Of a stretch of 64,000 bases of DNA, positions 17,406 to 25,501 are shown in pieces; within the stretch, counting starts at the first letter, position 1; each line of letters starts with the position of its first letter. Source of the stretch: Paludibacteraceae bacterium (GTDB lineage Bacteria; Bacteroidota; Bacteroidia; Bacteroidales; Paludibacteraceae); the NCBI GenBank assembly GCA_016297215.1, contig JAEDGZ010000002.1, positions 1 through 64,000 on the forward strand, written 5' to 3'. The position numbers and the translations under genes were made by a program. The notes beneath the pieces are model-generated. The model saw nothing but the letters and a program-made list of their open reading frames with translations. It did no database searches and was not told the DNA's origin.

Positions 17406-18647
17406 GTGAAAACTATCCCAAAGCACATCCTAATAGGTATCAGCGGAGGCATTGCCGCTTACAAGATACCGGAGTTGATTCGGCTTCTGCGTAAAGCAGG
17501 AGCCGATGTGCGTATTACGACCACAGCCAATGCCTTGCAGTTCGTTACGCCGCTGACGCTGCAGACACTGTCAGGCTACCCCGTCTATTCGGATGTCTTC
17601 GCGCCCGCGAACGTCCACTCCACCGAGCACATCTCCCTACCCGACTGGGCAGACCTGATGGTGGTGGCTCCTGCTACCGCCAATGTGCTGGGGAAGATGG
17701 CAAACGGCATTGCGGACGACGCGCTGACCACCACCTTCTGCGCCATGCGCAAGCCCGTGGTGATAGCACCTGCGATGAACGACAAGATGTACGCCAACCC
17801 CGCCACACAACGGGCGATACAGACCCTCGCGGCGTGGGACAACATCACAATGCTGGATTGCGCGGAGGGCGAGTTGGCATGCGGCACAACGGGCAAAGGG
17901 CGCATGCAGGAAGTGAACTATATCGCCGAGGCTATCCATAGCGCACTCACGCCGAAAGACCTCGCGGGCAAACGCGTGCTTATCACCGCGGGACCAACGC
18001 AGGAGCCGCTGGACCCCGTGCGTTTCCTGAGCAACTACTCCACGGGCAAGATGGGCTATGCGCTTGCAACAGAGTGCCTGCGCCGAGGCGCGGAGGTTAC
18101 GCTCGTAAGCGGCCCCACCACCGTGCCTGCGCCGCTCGCTCCCGCATACCTGTCCGCAGGGCAGGGACGGCTTAGCATGGTACCCGTGCGCTCGGCAGAG
18201 GAGATGTACAACGCCTGCAAGGCGCATTTCGAGCATGCCGACATCGGTATTCTGTGCGCTGCCGTGGCTGACTTCACACCTGCAGAGATAGCCCCACAGA
18301 AAATCAAGAAAGCCCCCGGGCAGACCGAGTTCACACTCCACTTGACGACCACGCACGACATCGCCGCCGCCCTCGGCGCGAGCAAGAGAGCCGACCAACG
18401 GCTGGTGGGTTTTGCATTAGAGACGCACAACGAGGAGCAAAATGCGCTGCGCAAGATGCAGCAGAAAGGTTTGGACATGATAGTGCTCAACTCGCTGCAA
18501 GACGCTGGCGCAGGTTTCGGCACCGATACCAACAAGGTAACCATCTTCCACGCCGACGGCAACTGCTCCCCCCTGCCGCTGATGCCAAAAAATGAGGTGG
18601 CAAAGGCAATAATAAATGAGATGAAGGACCGCTTCGCTCAAAGATAA
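17406..18647 (+). CDS. coaBC: bifunctional CoaBC (phosphopantothenate-cysteine ligase/decarboxylase)
   Basis: A 413-residue enzyme of coenzyme A synthesis, started by GTG. The N-terminal flavin-dependent decarboxylase has GISGGIAAYK, the active-site His in HIS, APAMNDKMY and ACGTTGKGRM with the lid cysteine. The C-terminal ligase begins at about residue 185 with KRVLITAGPTQEPLDPVRFLSN and contains KIKK. Length is normal. In many relatives the gene is followed by porD and recN; here those are 14 kb upstream. Confidence 0.95.
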   Translation: MKTIPKHILIGISGGIAAYKIPELIRLLRKAGADVRITTTANALQFVTPLTLQTLSGYPVYSDVFAPANVHSTEHISLPDWADLMVVAPATANVLGKMANGIADDALTTTFCAMRKPVVIAPAMNDKMYANPATQRAIQTLAAWDNITMLDCAEGELACGTTGKGRMQEVNYIAEAIHSALTPKDLAGKRVLITAGPTQEPLDPVRFLSNYSTGKMGYALATECLRRGAEVTLVSGPTTVPAPLAPAYLSAGQGRLSMVPVRSAEEMYNACKAHFEHADIGILCAAVADFTPAEIAPQKIKKAPGQTEFTLHLTTTHDIAAALGASKRADQRLVGFALETHNEEQNALRKMQQKGLDMIVLNSLQDAGAGFGTDTNKVTIFHADGNCSPLPLMPKNEVAKAIINEMKDRFAQR

Positions 18648-18741
18648 AAGATAAAAGACGAATAACTTTCTCCTTTGAATTTCAGAATCGAAACTAATAA
18701 GTCTTTCATCCTTCATCCTTCATCCTTTATCCTTCATCCAA
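18646..18741. repeat. inverted heptamer element before the SpoIID-like gene
   Basis: Left words AAGATAAAAGATAAAAGAC and right words GTCTTTCATCCTTCATCC. The right arm holds five CCTTCAT-like heptamers ending at the start codon. Confidence 0.8.
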
Positions 18742-19845
18742 ATGAACATTTCTGTAGGCATACTGACTGCTCCGCATATCAAGTTTGAACAGCGGGAGCA
18801 TGGTTTCTTGCTGAAGAATGTGCGGATTGGCATTGGTTTTCACTGGGACAGGCACGAAGACCAACTCTTTGAAGGCAGACTCACTATCCAAAAGAATGCC
18901 GATGGCACAGAGACCGCCATCAACACCCTCCCCCTTGAAGATTATCTCACCTCCGTCATCTCGTCTGAGATGTCGGCAGATAGTCCGTTGGAGTTGCTCA
19001 AAGCCCATGCGGTGATCTCCCGCTCGTGGGCGATACGCGCGATAGGGCATACGGAGCATGTGGGTTTCGATGTATGCGCCGATGACCATTGCCAGCGCTA
19101 CGAGGGGCTGCTGCGCCGCAATGAGCGAGCCGTGCAGGCAGTGCGCGAAACCGAAGGGCAAGTGCTGCTATATGGCGATGAGGTGTGCGACTGCCGCTAC
19201 TATAAGTGCTGCGGGGGCAAGACAGAGCGATTCAGCACCTGCTGGGAGGATATAGACATGCCCTATCTGCAGCCCGTGGACTGCCCCTACTGCGGCAAGG
19301 CAGTAGGCAATACGCGCCTACAACGGCTGGTGCTGAACAACTACGACCAAGAGACGCGCGACTTCCACGATTGGGAAGTGCGCTACACCGCCGAGGAGTT
19401 GGCAGACATCATCCGCGAGAAGACGGGCATAGATTTCGGCGAGATAGTTTCGCTGCGCCCTCTCAAGCGCGGCGCCAGCGGTAGGATATACGAGTTGGAA
19501 ATCATCGGCACCAAGCACCGCGCCGTTATCAGCAAGGAACTGAAAATAAGGCAGGTACTCTCGCGCACCTGCCTATATAGTTCGTGGTTTGACGTGGAAG
19601 AGGCGAGAGTGTTAGCCCCGAACAATCGGAGCGTACTCGATTTATCCCCTGCCCCCCTCCCCGCAAGCGGGTCGGGGGAGTTCGCCTGCGCACCCGGTGG
19701 TTTTATTCTTCGCGGGCATGGCTGGGGGCATGGCGTAGGGCTGTGTCAGATAGGTGCCGCCGAGATGGCGATGGAGGGCTTTACTTACCAACAGATACTG
19801 GCGCACTACTACCCTTCTTCCGTCTTGTCCATTTATCAGGAATGA
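18742..19845 (+). CDS. SpoIID/LytB domain protein
   Basis: A 367-residue protein of the SpoIID/LytB family, members of which are peptidoglycan lytic transglycosylases or their activators. Visible blocks are LPLEDYLTSVISSEMSADSPLE, LKAHAVISRSW and the C-terminal GHGWGHGVGLCQIGAAEMAMEGF. The protein lacks an obvious signal peptide. Residues about 302-318 (LSPAPLPASGSGEFACAPGG) are an in-frame palindromic insert just before the GHGWGHG block. The last 65 nt overlap the end of the convergent antiporter gene. Confidence 0.88.
   Translation: MNISVGILTAPHIKFEQREHGFLLKNVRIGIGFHWDRHEDQLFEGRLTIQKNADGTETAINTLPLEDYLTSVISSEMSADSPLELLKAHAVISRSWAIRAIGHTEHVGFDVCADDHCQRYEGLLRRNERAVQAVRETEGQVLLYGDEVCDCRYYKCCGGKTERFSTCWEDIDMPYLQPVDCPYCGKAVGNTRLQRLVLNNYDQETRDFHDWEVRYTAEELADIIREKTGIDFGEIVSLRPLKRGASGRIYELEIIGTKHRAVISKELKIRQVLSRTCLYSSWFDVEEARVLAPNNRSVLDLSPAPLPASGSGEFACAPGGFILRGHGWGHGVGLCQIGAAEMAMEGFTYQQILAHYYPSSVLSIYQE
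19645..19697. repeat. composite palindromic element in the SpoIID-like gene
   Basis: CCCCTCCCCGCAAGCGGGTC and GGGGGAG form a C-like hairpin, directly followed by CGCCTGCGCACCCGG, which is the right end of element A. Read in frame. Confidence 0.65.
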
Positions 19846-20998
19846 GAATGGTAACCAATACTGCCACGCCGATGAGCATGGGGTAGAAAAGGTATGGAAT
19901 GATCTCGAAAGCGGTCAGTCCTGTGATGCCTACGGTGAGTAGCACATGTGCGCCGTATGGCAGCAAGCCTTGCACGGTGCAAGAGGTGGTATCTAATAAC
20001 GATGCACTGCGTCGCGGGTCGATACCATAGTGGTCGGCAATGCGTTTGGCGATAGCCCCGACGCTGAGTATCGCCACAGTGTTGTTTGCAGTGATGATAT
20101 TCGCAGTTGCCACGATGCCACAGATGCTCAACTCCGCCCCGCGCTGCGAGTGGGTATGGCGTTGGATAAACCGAATCAGCGCATCCATCCAGCCGTTGTG
20201 CTTGATAAGGGCAAAGATACCGCCCGCAAGCATGGAGATAAGGATCAGTTCGCCCATGCCGTTGATACCGTCTATCATGCAGTTGATCCATTCCATGAAG
20301 GCAAAAGAGCCATCGAGCAAGCCCACCAATCCAATCAGCACATTCGCCACGAGCAACACAATCAGCACATTCATTCCCGCCGCTGCGCACACCAGCACGA
20401 CCAAGTAAGGGATAGTCTTCCACCACAGCACTTGGTCAATCTCTTCCACCGCGGGGGTGGCACCTCTTCCCAAGAATACATAGATGATACCCACTATGAT
20501 TGCCATCGGCAACACCATTCGGATATTGAAGCGGAACTTATCGCTTAACTTGCAGCCTTGCGACTGGGTGGCAACAATGGTCGTATCGGAGATGAAACTG
20601 AGGTTATCGCCAAAGAAAGCACCGCCTATCACTGCTGCCGCCATGATGGGGAGCGAGATCTCTGTGCGCTCCGCCAGCAACGAAGCGATGGGCATAAGGG
20701 CGATGATGGTGCCGATACCCGTTCCCATGCATAGCGAGACTATACAAGCAGAGAAGAAAAGCCCCGCCAGCGCGTAGTTAGCAGGTAGGAAAGTGAGTGT
20801 CAGGTTGACGGTAGCCTCCACAGCCCCCATGCCCTTTGCCGATGCAGCAAAGGCACCTGCCAGCATGAATATCCAAACCATCAGGAGCAAGTCCTTCTCG
20901 CCCGCGCCTTGTGCGAAAACAGCCAACTTCTCTTTGAGCGACAGTCCCCGCGTGAGAAGCAGCAAGATAACAGTGATAACAATGAAGATAATGAGCAT
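19781..20998 (-). CDS. Na+/H+ antiporter, NhaC-like family
   Basis: A 405-residue membrane protein with about 10-11 predicted membrane segments. The region GGAFFGDNLSFISDTTIVATQSQGC matches the NhaC/YuiF-type antiporter signature, and ANIITANNTVAILSVGAIAKRIADHYGIDPRR matches the second half of the inverted repeat fold. It likely exchanges Na+ or an organic acid for H+ in the inner membrane. It has its own promoter and ends inside the convergent SpoIID-like gene. Confidence 0.85.
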   Translation of the reverse strand: MLIIFIVITVILLLLTRGLSLKEKLAVFAQGAGEKDLLLMVWIFMLAGAFAASAKGMGAVEATVNLTLTFLPANYALAGLFFSACIVSLCMGTGIGTIIALMPIASLLAERTEISLPIMAAAVIGGAFFGDNLSFISDTTIVATQSQGCKLSDKFRFNIRMVLPMAIIVGIIYVFLGRGATPAVEEIDQVLWWKTIPYLVVLVCAAAGMNVLIVLLVANVLIGLVGLLDGSFAFMEWINCMIDGINGMGELILISMLAGGIFALIKHNGWMDALIRFIQRHTHSQRGAELSICGIVATANIITANNTVAILSVGAIAKRIADHYGIDPRRSASLLDTTSCTVQGLLPYGAHVLLTVGITGLTAFEIIPYLFYPMLIGVAVLVTILIPDKWTRRKKGSSAPVSVGK

Positions 20999-21074
20999 AC
21001 CTGTTGAGAATTGAGAGTGGAGGGTGGAGAGTTGAGAGTTTATAAAAAAAAACTAAATATAATCAATTCGTTTG

Positions 21075-21105
21075 CAAAGGTAGTACTTTTTTCTAACATC
21101 TGCAA
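21075..21105 (-). promoter_or_regulatory. Bacteroidetes-type promoter for the antiporter gene
   Basis: On the minus strand TTG (21103-21105), 20-nt spacer, TACCTTTG (21075-21082). The leader of about 70 nt contains heptamers of the CTCAACT type. Confidence 0.75.
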
Positions 21106-21151
21106 ATTATTTGCATAGTTTATGTGCATTTTGAACAGCGTAGGGGGCAAT

Positions 21152-21172
21152 AGCAGGCGAGGATGCCTGCTA
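21152..21172. repeat. palindromic element A, short copy
   Basis: AGCAGGCGAGGATGCCTGCT, the hairpin part only. Confidence 0.8.
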
Positions 21173-21175
21173 AAA

Positions 21176-21199
21176 AGTTTCAAGTTTCAAGTTTCATGT
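21176..21199 (+). repeat. heptamer array GTTTCAA
   Basis: Three units of GTTTCAA between two A elements. Confidence 0.85.
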
Positions 21200-21231
21200 T
21201 AGCAGGCGGGGACGCCTGTGCACCCGGGCAT
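21200..21231. repeat. palindromic element A (A1 form), intergenic
   Basis: AGCAGGCGGGGACGCCTGTG followed by CACCCGGGCA; nearly the full consensus. Confidence 0.85.
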
Positions 21232-21249
21232 ACTTTTCTCACAAAGCTA

Positions 21250-21286
21250 TAAAAAAAGACGGCAAGCACATATCGCCTGCCGTCTT
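21250..21286 (-). terminator. intrinsic terminator of the acyl-CoA ligase gene
   Basis: On the minus strand GACGGCAGGC-GATATGT-GCTTGCCGTC followed by seven Ts. Stem at 21258-21284. It lies 24 nt after the stop codon. Confidence 0.85.
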
Positions 21287-21307
21287 TTGCATTATCTCAA
21301 AGTTATA

Positions 21308-23215
21308 TTACTCAAATGCCGCCATATTTTGCGGGTTGAAGAGGTCTTTGCCTTCTGGGGTGTAGGCGTAGTCGATGCGGTCTTGGTAGTGCTTCTCGAC
21401 CTTGCCGCGGACGATTTTCATCGTGGAGTTGACCATGTGGTTCTGCTCGGTGAAGGCTTCAGGGAGGATAGCCAGTGCCTTGGGGAGCCACTGCTCAGGG
21501 AACTCGCCGTAGTGCTTGCCGCCCTTGCGGTACTCGTTGACCTCGTCCTGTATCTTCTGCAACATCAGTCGCTTGCCCTCGTCGGTCTTGGGGTCTGCGC
21601 CCTTGCTTTGGGCGTATTCCTTGAGGGTGTCTTTGTTGGGCACGATGAGCGCCATGGTGTAGGGGTCTTGATTGTTGTGGAGCACCACCTGCTCCACGTA
21701 CTTGCTGCCATCGGTCAGTCCGTCCTCGAAGCCTTCGGGGCTGTATTTCTCACCGTCGGCACTGATAAGTAGAGACTTGAAGCGTCCGACCACCCATAGG
21801 AATCCCGGGTGCTTCTTCGTTACGTAGCCCATGTCGCCGGTGTGGAGCCATCCATCGATGATGGTCTTCGCCGTGGATTCGGGGTTCTTCCAATAGCCCG
21901 CCATGACGTTCTCGCCGCGGATGACTATCTCGCCGCGCTCGCCGTCGGGCACCTCGTTGCCCTCGGCGTCGCAGATTTTCAGGTCAAGGGGTTTGACGAT
22001 ACGCCCGCTGGAGCCGAAGATAGCATGCCCCATGGAGTTGGCGCAGATGATGGGCGTCGCCTCGCTCAAGCCGTAGCCCTGGAACATCGGCATGCCCACT
22101 GCGCAGAAATAGCGTTGCAACTCGATGTCGAGCAATGCGCCGCCGCCTACGAAGAAGAGCATTCTGCCGCCAAAGCCCTCGCGGACAGCCCGGAAGATAA
22201 TCTTGTCGAAGAGTTTGACCAGAGGCTTGCGCCATGCTTGGCAACCGCCCATGTTCCAGTACTCTTTGTTGTATCGGATGGCGTTGTTGAGGGCGAAATT
22301 GTATAGTTTCTCCACCACAGGACCTTTTGCCTTGATACCGGTCTCGATACTCTTCTTGAAATTACGCGCGAGCGCGGGTACGGAGAGCATGACATGCGGG
22401 CGCACCTCCTTGATGGAGATGGGTATGTTCTTGAGCGTCGCCATGGGGGTCTTGCCAACGGGTACGGTGGCGATGGAGCCGCAGTAGGACATCATGGTGT
22501 AGAAACCCGCCACGTGCGCAAAGCAGTGGTCGAGCGGGAGGATGATGAGCATGACAGCATCACTCGGCACGCTGATGATAGAGCGCGCCTGCTCCACGTT
22601 GGCGGTGTAGTTGCGGTGGGTCAGCAGGATACCTTTCGGGTCTGCCGTGGTGCCGGAGGTGTAGGAGATGTTCGCATAGTCATCGGGCTGCACGGACTTG
22701 TAGCGCGCCACGAAGGCATCGGGCGTCTGCGCCAGGAAGTCGCGTCCACGTTGCATCACCTCGTCGATGCCTATCTCTTTCTCGCCGTACTCGCTCATCG
22801 GGTCAAGCACAATGACGTGGCGCACGTTGGGACAGTCGGGCAGAATCTTGCGGATCTTGGGCAACTGCTGCTCGGAGGCGATGATATAGCATGCGTCGGA
22901 ATGCTGAATACGGAAGAGGAGGTCGCTCGCCTCCGCCAGTTTGATACTGAGGGGGACGTTCACCGCGCCGGCGTAGAGGATACCCAACTCTGCGGTAACC
23001 CAGAGGTTGCGCCCCTGCGAGAGCAGCGCCACGCGCTCGCCTTTCTGCAAACCCAGCGCCATCAAGCCCGCACCGATGATATGCGCCTGCTCGCGCGTCT
23101 CGGCATAGGTGGTCTCTGTCCATGTATTGCCTACCTTCTCGCGCAAGAAGACGTGGTCGGCGTACTCGCGCGTATACTTCTCTACAAAATCAATGATTGT
23201 TAGTCTTGTTTCCAT
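21308..23215 (-). CDS. long-chain fatty acid-CoA ligase (AMP-forming)
   Basis: A 635-residue adenylate-forming enzyme. Core motifs are YTSGTTADPKGILLTHRN (near residue 190), QGYGLSEATP, the hinge region WLHTGDMGYV and KYSPEGFED near the C-terminus. It resembles FAA1/FadD15-type ligases of Bacteroidota, which activate exogenous fatty acids with ATP and CoA. It is transcribed alone, with a promoter and a terminator of its own. Confidence 0.93.
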   Translation of the reverse strand: METRLTIIDFVEKYTREYADHVFLREKVGNTWTETTYAETREQAHIIGAGLMALGLQKGERVALLSQGRNLWVTAELGILYAGAVNVPLSIKLAEASDLLFRIQHSDACYIIASEQQLPKIRKILPDCPNVRHVIVLDPMSEYGEKEIGIDEVMQRGRDFLAQTPDAFVARYKSVQPDDYANISYTSGTTADPKGILLTHRNYTANVEQARSIISVPSDAVMLIILPLDHCFAHVAGFYTMMSYCGSIATVPVGKTPMATLKNIPISIKEVRPHVMLSVPALARNFKKSIETGIKAKGPVVEKLYNFALNNAIRYNKEYWNMGGCQAWRKPLVKLFDKIIFRAVREGFGGRMLFFVGGGALLDIELQRYFCAVGMPMFQGYGLSEATPIICANSMGHAIFGSSGRIVKPLDLKICDAEGNEVPDGERGEIVIRGENVMAGYWKNPESTAKTIIDGWLHTGDMGYVTKKHPGFLWVVGRFKSLLISADGEKYSPEGFEDGLTDGSKYVEQVVLHNNQDPYTMALIVPNKDTLKEYAQSKGADPKTDEGKRLMLQKIQDEVNEYRKGGKHYGEFPEQWLPKALAILPEAFTEQNHMVNSTMKIVRGKVEKHYQDRIDYAYTPEGKDLFNPQNMAAFE

Positions 23216-23265
23216 TTTGGTTATTTTTTATCGGAGTTATCTGAATATTCAGAGTATTCGGAGTG

Positions 23266-23297
23266 TTAGCAGGCGAGGATGCCTGCGCACCCGGACA
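23266..23297. repeat. palindromic element A (A1 form), intergenic
   Basis: TAGCAGGCGAGGATGCCTGC followed by GCACCCGGACAG. It lies in the 5' leader of the minus-strand ligase gene. Confidence 0.85.
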
Positions 23298-23337
23298 GAA
23301 TGATTGGAACGCACAAAGATGCACACCTTTTCAGGGG

Positions 23338-23368
23338 CAAAGTTACAACTATTTTTCGGGATATACAA
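23338..23368 (-). promoter_or_regulatory. Bacteroidetes-type promoter for the acyl-CoA ligase
   Basis: On the minus strand TTG (23366-23368), 20-nt spacer, TAACTTTG (23338-23345). The leader is about 115 nt and contains an A element. Confidence 0.75.
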
Positions 23369-23466
23369 ATTTTCCATAAGAATAAGCCCTATTTTCATAA
23401 AAATTCACTTTTGGGATACACAAATGCGCATTGTCTATTTAGAATGATGGCACGTTCTTGAACGCT

Positions 23467-23543
23467 CAATCACTAACTAATCACTAACTAATCGCTAACT
23501 AATCGCTAACTAATCACTAACTAATCACTAACTAATCGCTAAC
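23467..23543. repeat. 11-bp tandem repeat ATCACTAACTA
   Basis: Seven units, some with the variant ATCGCTAACTA. It lies between the divergent promoters of the ligase and the SDR gene. Confidence 0.9.
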
Positions 23544-23633
23544 TTAATATTCGGGAAACATAGAGCTGCAAAATCCGTTTGACACTACTAAATAGAAACG
23601 GATACTTCATTGTAAGCATTTTGTTGCCTTATA

Positions 23634-23665
23634 TTTGCATAATTCAGAAAAAAGCCGTACCTTTG
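23634..23665 (+). promoter_or_regulatory. Bacteroidetes-type promoter for the SDR gene
   Basis: TTTG at 23634-23637, 20-nt spacer, TACCTTTG at 23658-23665. Confidence 0.8.
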
Positions 23666-23716
23666 CATCGAATTTTGAAGCAGAGTTAACAAAACACTAC
23701 GAAACGCAAAACATAC

Positions 23717-24487
23717 ATGAGAGTAGCATTAGTAACCGGCGCGAGTTCGGGAATAGGATATGAATACGCCCGCGTGATGGCGGGCAGAGGATACAACCTG
23801 CTGATAGTCAGCAACGAAGAAGCAATCCATGAGAAAGCGGAGATACTGCGCAAAGAGTTCTCCGTGGAGGTTGTTTCCTTGGTGCGTAACCTCGGCGTGC
23901 AGGAGGCGGCAAAGGAGTTGCACACCTACTGCAAAGAGCACGACCTGCAAGTGGAGGTGCTGATTAACAACGCGGGCGTGTATCACGACCGCGATTTCCT
24001 TGATGACTCCGAAGGCTTTAACTACCTGATTCTCAACCTACACATGATAACGCCCGCCATGCTCACCTACTATTTCGGACACGATATGGTGGAGCGCGGG
24101 AAAGGGTATATCCTGAACATGTGCTCCATCACGGCGAGCGTGGCGGTGCAGCGCATGGGCACCTACGGCGCCAGCAAAGCGTTCTTGCAGAACTTCACGC
24201 GCTCGGTGCATGTAGAGTTGCGCGACAAGGGCGTGATAGTAACCAACGTCAGCCCAGGCGCCGTGCAGACGGGCTTGTACAACCTCAAGTCGTACGCGAT
24301 GAAGATAGGACGGGCATTAGGCTATATCGTTACTCCGCAATACTTGGCGAAGAGAGGCGTGAATGCAATGTTCCGCGGGCGCGCTAAGGTAACCGTTCCC
24401 TGCGTGTGGAACTACCTGCTGCTTTTCTTCGTTGCTCTCATCCCTACATGCGTACTGCGCCTGATACGCAAACTAAGGTGGTTCTAA
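23717..24487 (+). CDS. short-chain dehydrogenase/reductase
   Basis: A 256-residue NAD(P)-dependent oxidoreductase. It has the cofactor motif TGASSGIG at residues 7-14, NNAG near residue 86, a catalytic Ser before the active-site YGASKA (Tyr-xxx-Lys) near residue 150, and a C-terminal hydrophobic segment (NYLLLFFVALIPTCVLRLI) that probably anchors it to the membrane. The closest style is the 3-ketoacyl or DltE-like SDRs; the substrate is unknown. It is followed 17 nt later by the DUF4105 gene. Confidence 0.9.
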   Translation: MRVALVTGASSGIGYEYARVMAGRGYNLLIVSNEEAIHEKAEILRKEFSVEVVSLVRNLGVQEAAKELHTYCKEHDLQVEVLINNAGVYHDRDFLDDSEGFNYLILNLHMITPAMLTYYFGHDMVERGKGYILNMCSITASVAVQRMGTYGASKAFLQNFTRSVHVELRDKGVIVTNVSPGAVQTGLYNLKSYAMKIGRALGYIVTPQYLAKRGVNAMFRGRAKVTVPCVWNYLLLFFVALIPTCVLRLIRKLRWF

Positions 24488-24504
24488 GATAAGACATTAC
24501 GAAT

Positions 24505-25494
24505 TTGAGACGGTTATTCCTTATATTATCTTTGGTAGTGTGCTTCGGATGGGCGGGGGCACAGACGCTGAGCGAGGAGGCGGAGGTGTATCTGCTGACC
24601 TGCACGGCAGGCGAGGAAGTGTGGTCGAAATACGGGCATACGGGGATACGTGTGGTGGACGAGAAGCAGGACATCGACGTGGTGTTCAACTACGGGATAT
24701 TCTCGCTGCAAGCCGACGGGTTCTACCTGAAGTTCGTGCGGGGCGAGACCTACTATCAGTTGGGCATAGAGCCGTATCGCTACTTCCGCGAGTTCTACGG
24801 CTCCATCGGGCGCAAGACCTATTGGCAGCGGCTGAACCTGACGCAGGAGCAGAAGCAACAGGTGATGGACGACCTGCTGACCAACTACCTGCCGGAGAAC
24901 CGCTTTTATCTCTATAACTTCGTGTTCGACAACTGCGCCACGCGCCCTTATCATATCCTGAAACTGGCGCTGGGAGACACGATTATCTCGACCTACAAGG
25001 GCTACGAAGGCACGCCCTTCCGCGAGGCTATCAGCCGCTACACGGGCAGGCACAACTGGGTGGACTTCGGTATCAACATGATATTCGGGAAAGAGGCGGA
25101 CAAGCCGATGAGCAACGAGGAGCGGCTGTTTCTGCCGGAGGAGTTGATGTGGTACATGGCAGAGGCACGGCTGGCAGACGGGACACCGCTGGTGGCAGCG
25201 CAGGAGGTGGCGCCGTTTGAGGAAGCGAAGACTCCGTGGTATGCCGACTGCCGATGGGGGATAGCATTGTTCGCCCTGCTGCTCTTGGGGCTGAGCATTT
25301 GGGACAGGCGGCGCGGGAAGATGACTTATTGGGTCGATATACTATTGATAATCATATACTTGATACTAATCGCCATATCCGTATTCCTCACTTTCTTCTC
25401 GGTTCATCCGTTGGTGGGATTCAACTGGCGGTTGCTCTTATTCCCCTTTATTCACTTATGCGCAAGACTAATTTCATTAAGAATTATGAATTAA
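24505..25494 (+). CDS. DUF4105 (Lnb N-terminal-like) membrane protein
   Basis: A 329-residue protein started by TTG, with signal peptide (GWAGAQ). The DUF4105 domain shows VYLLTCTAGEEVWSKYGHTGIRV and RFYLYNFVFDNCATRP, with the conserved His, Asn and Cys expected for a papain-like (NlpC/P60-like) fold. Three membrane segments end the protein. The reaction is not known for this family. The stop codon overlaps a GAATTAA word array that also supplies the next start codon 2 nt on. Confidence 0.85.
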   Translation: MRRLFLILSLVVCFGWAGAQTLSEEAEVYLLTCTAGEEVWSKYGHTGIRVVDEKQDIDVVFNYGIFSLQADGFYLKFVRGETYYQLGIEPYRYFREFYGSIGRKTYWQRLNLTQEQKQQVMDDLLTNYLPENRFYLYNFVFDNCATRPYHILKLALGDTIISTYKGYEGTPFREAISRYTGRHNWVDFGINMIFGKEADKPMSNEERLFLPEELMWYMAEARLADGTPLVAAQEVAPFEEAKTPWYADCRWGIALFALLLLGLSIWDRRRGKMTYWVDILLIIIYLILIAISVFLTFFSVHPLVGFNWRLLLFPFIHLCARLISLRIMN

Positions 25495-25501
25495 GAATGA
25501 A
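25480..25501 (+). repeat. heptamer words at a stop/start junction
   Basis: GAATTAT, GAATTAA and GAATGAA in a row. They encode the last residues and stop of the DUF4105 gene and the start codon (25497) of the next gene. Confidence 0.6.

Noticed and set aside
23467..23543. Possible CRISPR array
   Set aside because: Units are 11 bp, contiguous and without spacers, and no cas gene is present.
25236..25496. N-terminal extension of the phosphatase-like gene
   Set aside because: It lies wholly within the DUF4105 gene in another frame; the ATG at 25497 gives a normal signal peptide.
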